Below the pieces are notes generated by a model. That model did no database searches, was not told where the DNA came from, and saw only the letters and a list, made by a program, of their open reading frames with translations. This document shows positions 61,716 to 64,000 of a stretch of 64,000 bases of DNA, piece by piece. Source of the DNA: Streptomyces mirabilis. GTDB taxonomy: Bacteria > Actinomycetota > Actinomycetes > Streptomycetales > Streptomycetaceae. Within the stretch, counting starts at the first letter, position 1. Every line of letters starts with the position of its first letter. Location: contig NZ_JBCJKP010000001.1 of the NCBI RefSeq assembly GCF_039503195.1, positions 7,874,001 through 7,938,000 on the forward strand, written 5' to 3'. The position numbers and the translations under genes were made by a program.

Positions 61716-64000
61716 GTGGCCGACGATCAGCAGGCGGGCGGCGGCGCCGAGCCCGCACCCCGGAAGGGGGCCGACGCCCGTTCGCCCGAGGCCGACGGGA
61801 AGGCCAGGAACGACCCGCCCCGTGCCGACGAGGGCAAGGCCGAAGGCGACGAGGGTGCCGCGAGGAACGACGCCCCGGACGAGGGCGACGTCAAGAACGA
61901 CCAGGGGAAGAAGCAGGAGGAGGAACGCGAGCGCGCCGCGGGGCGGTTCAAGGAACACACCCGCGACCCGCTCGCCGAGGAGCAGGGCGAGGACGGGACC
62001 ACGGATCTCGCCGCCGCCTCGCGGGCCCGCCGTGCCACCCGGATGCTGTTCGACACCGGCCGGGACCTGAACAGCTTCGACCGCTCCTACTTCCAGAGCG
62101 CCCACATCGGCGACATCCACCTGCGGATGGACGCCCGTCACTCCGGTGCGGGGATGCGCAGCGGACCCGTGCCCGACGAGGAACTGCGCAGGCTCCGCCG
62201 CGTCCATGTGGAACCGCAGGGATACGTACAACTGCGCAACGCCCTCGGCGCCCGCCGGCTGCTGGTGCTCGGCGCCGCCCCCGGCACCGGACGCACCAGC
62301 ACCGCGCTCTCGCTCCTCGACGAGGTCACCGGCCCCGCGGCGGACGCCACGGGCACGGAGCCCGGGGCCGGATCCCGGGTGCGCCGGGTCGATCCGGACG
62401 GTGGGGTGCGGAAGTTGGCGGGCTCGCTGGCCGGCGAGGGCGAGGAGGCGCGGCGCGGCACCGGTTATCTGCTGGAGCTCTCCCTCACCGGGCCCGGTGC
62501 GCTGCCCCCGGACGAGATGGACCTCGACGGGCTCGCCGCGGCGCTGGCCCGGTGCGAGTCGTACGCGGTGGTCGTCGTCGCGGTCGGGTCGGCGGCCAAC
62601 CCGCTGCTGGCCGGGCGGTACGGCGGACTCTGCCCTCCCGCACCCACCCAGGAACTGCTCACCACCCGGTTACGGGAGCGGCTGGAGGAGCATGTCGCCG
62701 CCGCCCCGGACGGTGAGGTCCGGCTGGAGGACCTGCTCACCGGGGCGGAGGAACTGGCGGTTCGCCGGGACGTCAAGGACGCGGTCGGACTGAAGGACCT
62801 GCGCCCCGCCGAGGCCGAGTTGCTCGCCTCGCTGCTGGCCGCACACCAACTGGGGGAGGTCTCGCGGGACGAACTGCTGGCCGGTTGCCGGAGCCTCGCC
62901 GCCGACCAGGCCCAGGAGTGGTTCGCCGGAGTGGACCGGGCGCTGACGGCGCCTCCCGCCGAGCCTGAGGGCGGCGCGGGCCGGCCCGGTACGGCGGCCC
63001 TGTTCCACCCGGTGGCGTTCCGTATCGCTCTCGCCGTACTGGGCGGCGCCTCGCACAGCGCCGTGGCCGCCGCCGCCCACCTGCTGACCTGGGAACTGTC
63101 CGTACAGTGCGATCCGGACCACACCCCGGCCCGCCCGCTGTTCTGCGACGACCCGGAAGCCGATCTCGCCCTCTCGCGCGCCGAACTGACCGACGGCCGG
63201 CTCGAGGTGGCCGGGACCGAGGTTCCGGCCCGGCTGATCTGGTACCGGGGATCCGCCCTGCCCTCCGCGGTGCTCACCGAGATCTGGGATCGGCACTTCC
63301 CCGTCCGGGCACCGATCGTGCGCTGGCTGCGGCTGCTCGCCGACGATCCACGCCCCCAGGTGTGGATGCGCGCCGCGGTGGCCGCCGGGGAGCTGTGCGC
63401 ACGGGACTTCGACCACGGATACGCGGAGCTGATCCGGCCGCTCGCCGAGGCGGCCACACCCCGCCGGAGGATCTTCGCGGCCACCACCCTCGACCAGGCG
63501 GCCGGTCACGCCTCGCACCGCAAGGCGGTGCGCAAGCTGGTCGACGACTGGAGCAGGTACGGGACGAAGGCGCTGCGCTGGACCGCGGCGATGGCACTGG
63601 GTTACGGGAACGCCGCGGACACGACGGAGGACGCGCTGGACGCCCTGGCCCGGATCGGGGTCCGCGACGACGGGGAGCAACTTGCGGTCGCCTCCTTCAA
63701 CGCCGTACGGCTGCTGGCTCTCCCGGACGGTGCCAAGGTGCTGCGGCGGATGGCCGACTGGACCCACCACAAGCGCGCGGAGTACCAGGACCTCGGTCTG
63801 GTGACCACCGTCCGGCTCGCCGTGACCTCGGTGGACGAGGTGCTGTCCGACGAGCCCGACTCCCCGCTGGCCGACCGCGCCGACTGGCCGCTGCCGCTCG
63901 CCCTCGCCGTCCCCCGTCCCGAACTCGTGCTCCCCATGGCCGACTTGATGTGGAGCGCGCTGAACACGGCGCGCTCGAAGGACGTGGCCCTGGACGCGCT
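61716..64000 (+). CDS. STAND-like P-loop protein, C-terminus outside the window
   Basis: At least 761 residues. The first ~110 are charged and low-complexity. Then YFQSAHIGDIHLRM, a helix, VEPQGYVQLRNALGARRLLV and a P-loop LGAAPGTGRTSTALSLLDEV (~186-200) in which the invariant Walker A Lys is Arg (193). From ~350 on it is helical and alpha-solenoid-like (VWMRAAVAAGELCARDFDHG, ALRWTAAMALGYGNAADTTE). That order (linker, NTPase, repeat sensor) fits the STAND class of signalling NTPases. GTG 61716 begins 5 bp after the cyclase-like stop, with GGAAGG upstream, so they are one operon. There is no membrane segment in the visible part. Confidence 0.75.
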   Translation, partial: MADDQQAGGGAEPAPRKGADARSPEADGKARNDPPRADEGKAEGDEGAARNDAPDEGDVKNDQGKKQEEERERAAGRFKEHTRDPLAEEQGEDGTTDLAAASRARRATRMLFDTGRDLNSFDRSYFQSAHIGDIHLRMDARHSGAGMRSGPVPDEELRRLRRVHVEPQGYVQLRNALGARRLLVLGAAPGTGRTSTALSLLDEVTGPAADATGTEPGAGSRVRRVDPDGGVRKLAGSLAGEGEEARRGTGYLLELSLTGPGALPPDEMDLDGLAAALARCESYAVVVVAVGSAANPLLAGRYGGLCPPAPTQELLTTRLRERLEEHVAAAPDGEVRLEDLLTGAEELAVRRDVKDAVGLKDLRPAEAELLASLLAAHQLGEVSRDELLAGCRSLAADQAQEWFAGVDRALTAPPAEPEGGAGRPGTAALFHPVAFRIALAVLGGASHSAVAAAAHLLTWELSVQCDPDHTPARPLFCDDPEADLALSRAELTDGRLEVAGTEVPARLIWYRGSALPSAVLTEIWDRHFPVRAPIVRWLRLLADDPRPQVWMRAAVAAGELCARDFDHGYAELIRPLAEAATPRRRIFAATTLDQAAGHASHRKAVRKLVDDWSRYGTKALRWTAAMALGYGNAADTTEDALDALARIGVRDDGEQLAVASFNAVRLLALPDGAKVLRRMADWTHHKRAEYQDLGLVTTVRLAVTSVDEVLSDEPDSPLADRADWPLPLALAVPRPELVLPMADLMWSALNTARSKDVALDA

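Overview
The DNA is very GC-rich with GC-biased third codon positions, uses GTG and TTG starts, and carries many regulator, secreted-enzyme and DUF397/DUF5753 genes. This is the signature of a Streptomyces (or close actinomycete) chromosome, probably an arm or arm-proximal region rich in accessory genes. No rRNA, tRNA, CRISPR or prophage was seen. Two genes are cut by the window: an AidB-like acyl-CoA dehydrogenase at the left edge and a STAND-like NTPase at the right edge.

1-9.3 kb holds small regulatory and enzyme units: AidB-like / YihY-BrkB; an NmrA-type SDR divergent from an AraC regulator; AraC plus VOC protein; two small membrane or lipoprotein genes; ThuA convergent with a LacI regulator; and a membrane-anchored secreted protein. 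9.5-18.3 kb holds a large kinase-like/beta-propeller fusion, a membrane acyltransferase, a type-B carboxylesterase, an amidase with a small overlapping partner gene, homocysteine S-methyltransferase, and a decayed leucine-rich-repeat gene.

18.6-27.2 kb is a plant cell-wall (pectin and arabinogalactan side chain) cluster: a beta-solenoid surface protein, a GH43-like galactanase with a ricin lectin domain, a PL4 rhamnogalacturonan lyase, a CE12 rhamnogalacturonan acetylesterase and a DUF2264 protein. Two LacI-type palindromes lie between the lyase and the esterase. 27.4-38.1 kb is a run of small units: DinB-like, PEP mutase family, CAP domain, alpha/beta hydrolase with TetR, D-threonine aldolase-like, ArsR with MFS, a damaged DUF397/DUF5753/ATPase module, and a His-rich PHP-type metallohydrolase.

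38.3-40.0 kb is a scar of decayed DNA: a DUF11 fragment fused to a truncated IS3-type transposase, next to the end of a second IS. It is followed by an orphan small peptide with a double-glycine leader. 41.9-53.3 kb is a long minus-strand sugar locus: ROK regulator, solute-binding protein, two permeases, GH2 beta-galactosidase, MFS protein and a three-gene ABC-2 exporter, mostly with overlapping start and stop codons. It is followed by alditol oxidase (aldO) divergent from a D-2-hydroxyacid dehydrogenase.

56.4-64.0 kb is the most unusual part. It holds a radical-SAM-like protein with a CX8CX2C cysteine motif. Next is a single protein joining a sigma-factor-like HTH and zinc-finger-like segment through one membrane helix to an extracellular CBM2 cellulose-binding domain. 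Last come three adjacent same-strand genes: a Crp/Fnr regulator, a class III nucleotide-cyclase-like protein and a STAND-like P-loop protein. I regard the last three genes and the CBM2 protein as the best candidates for undescribed biology.
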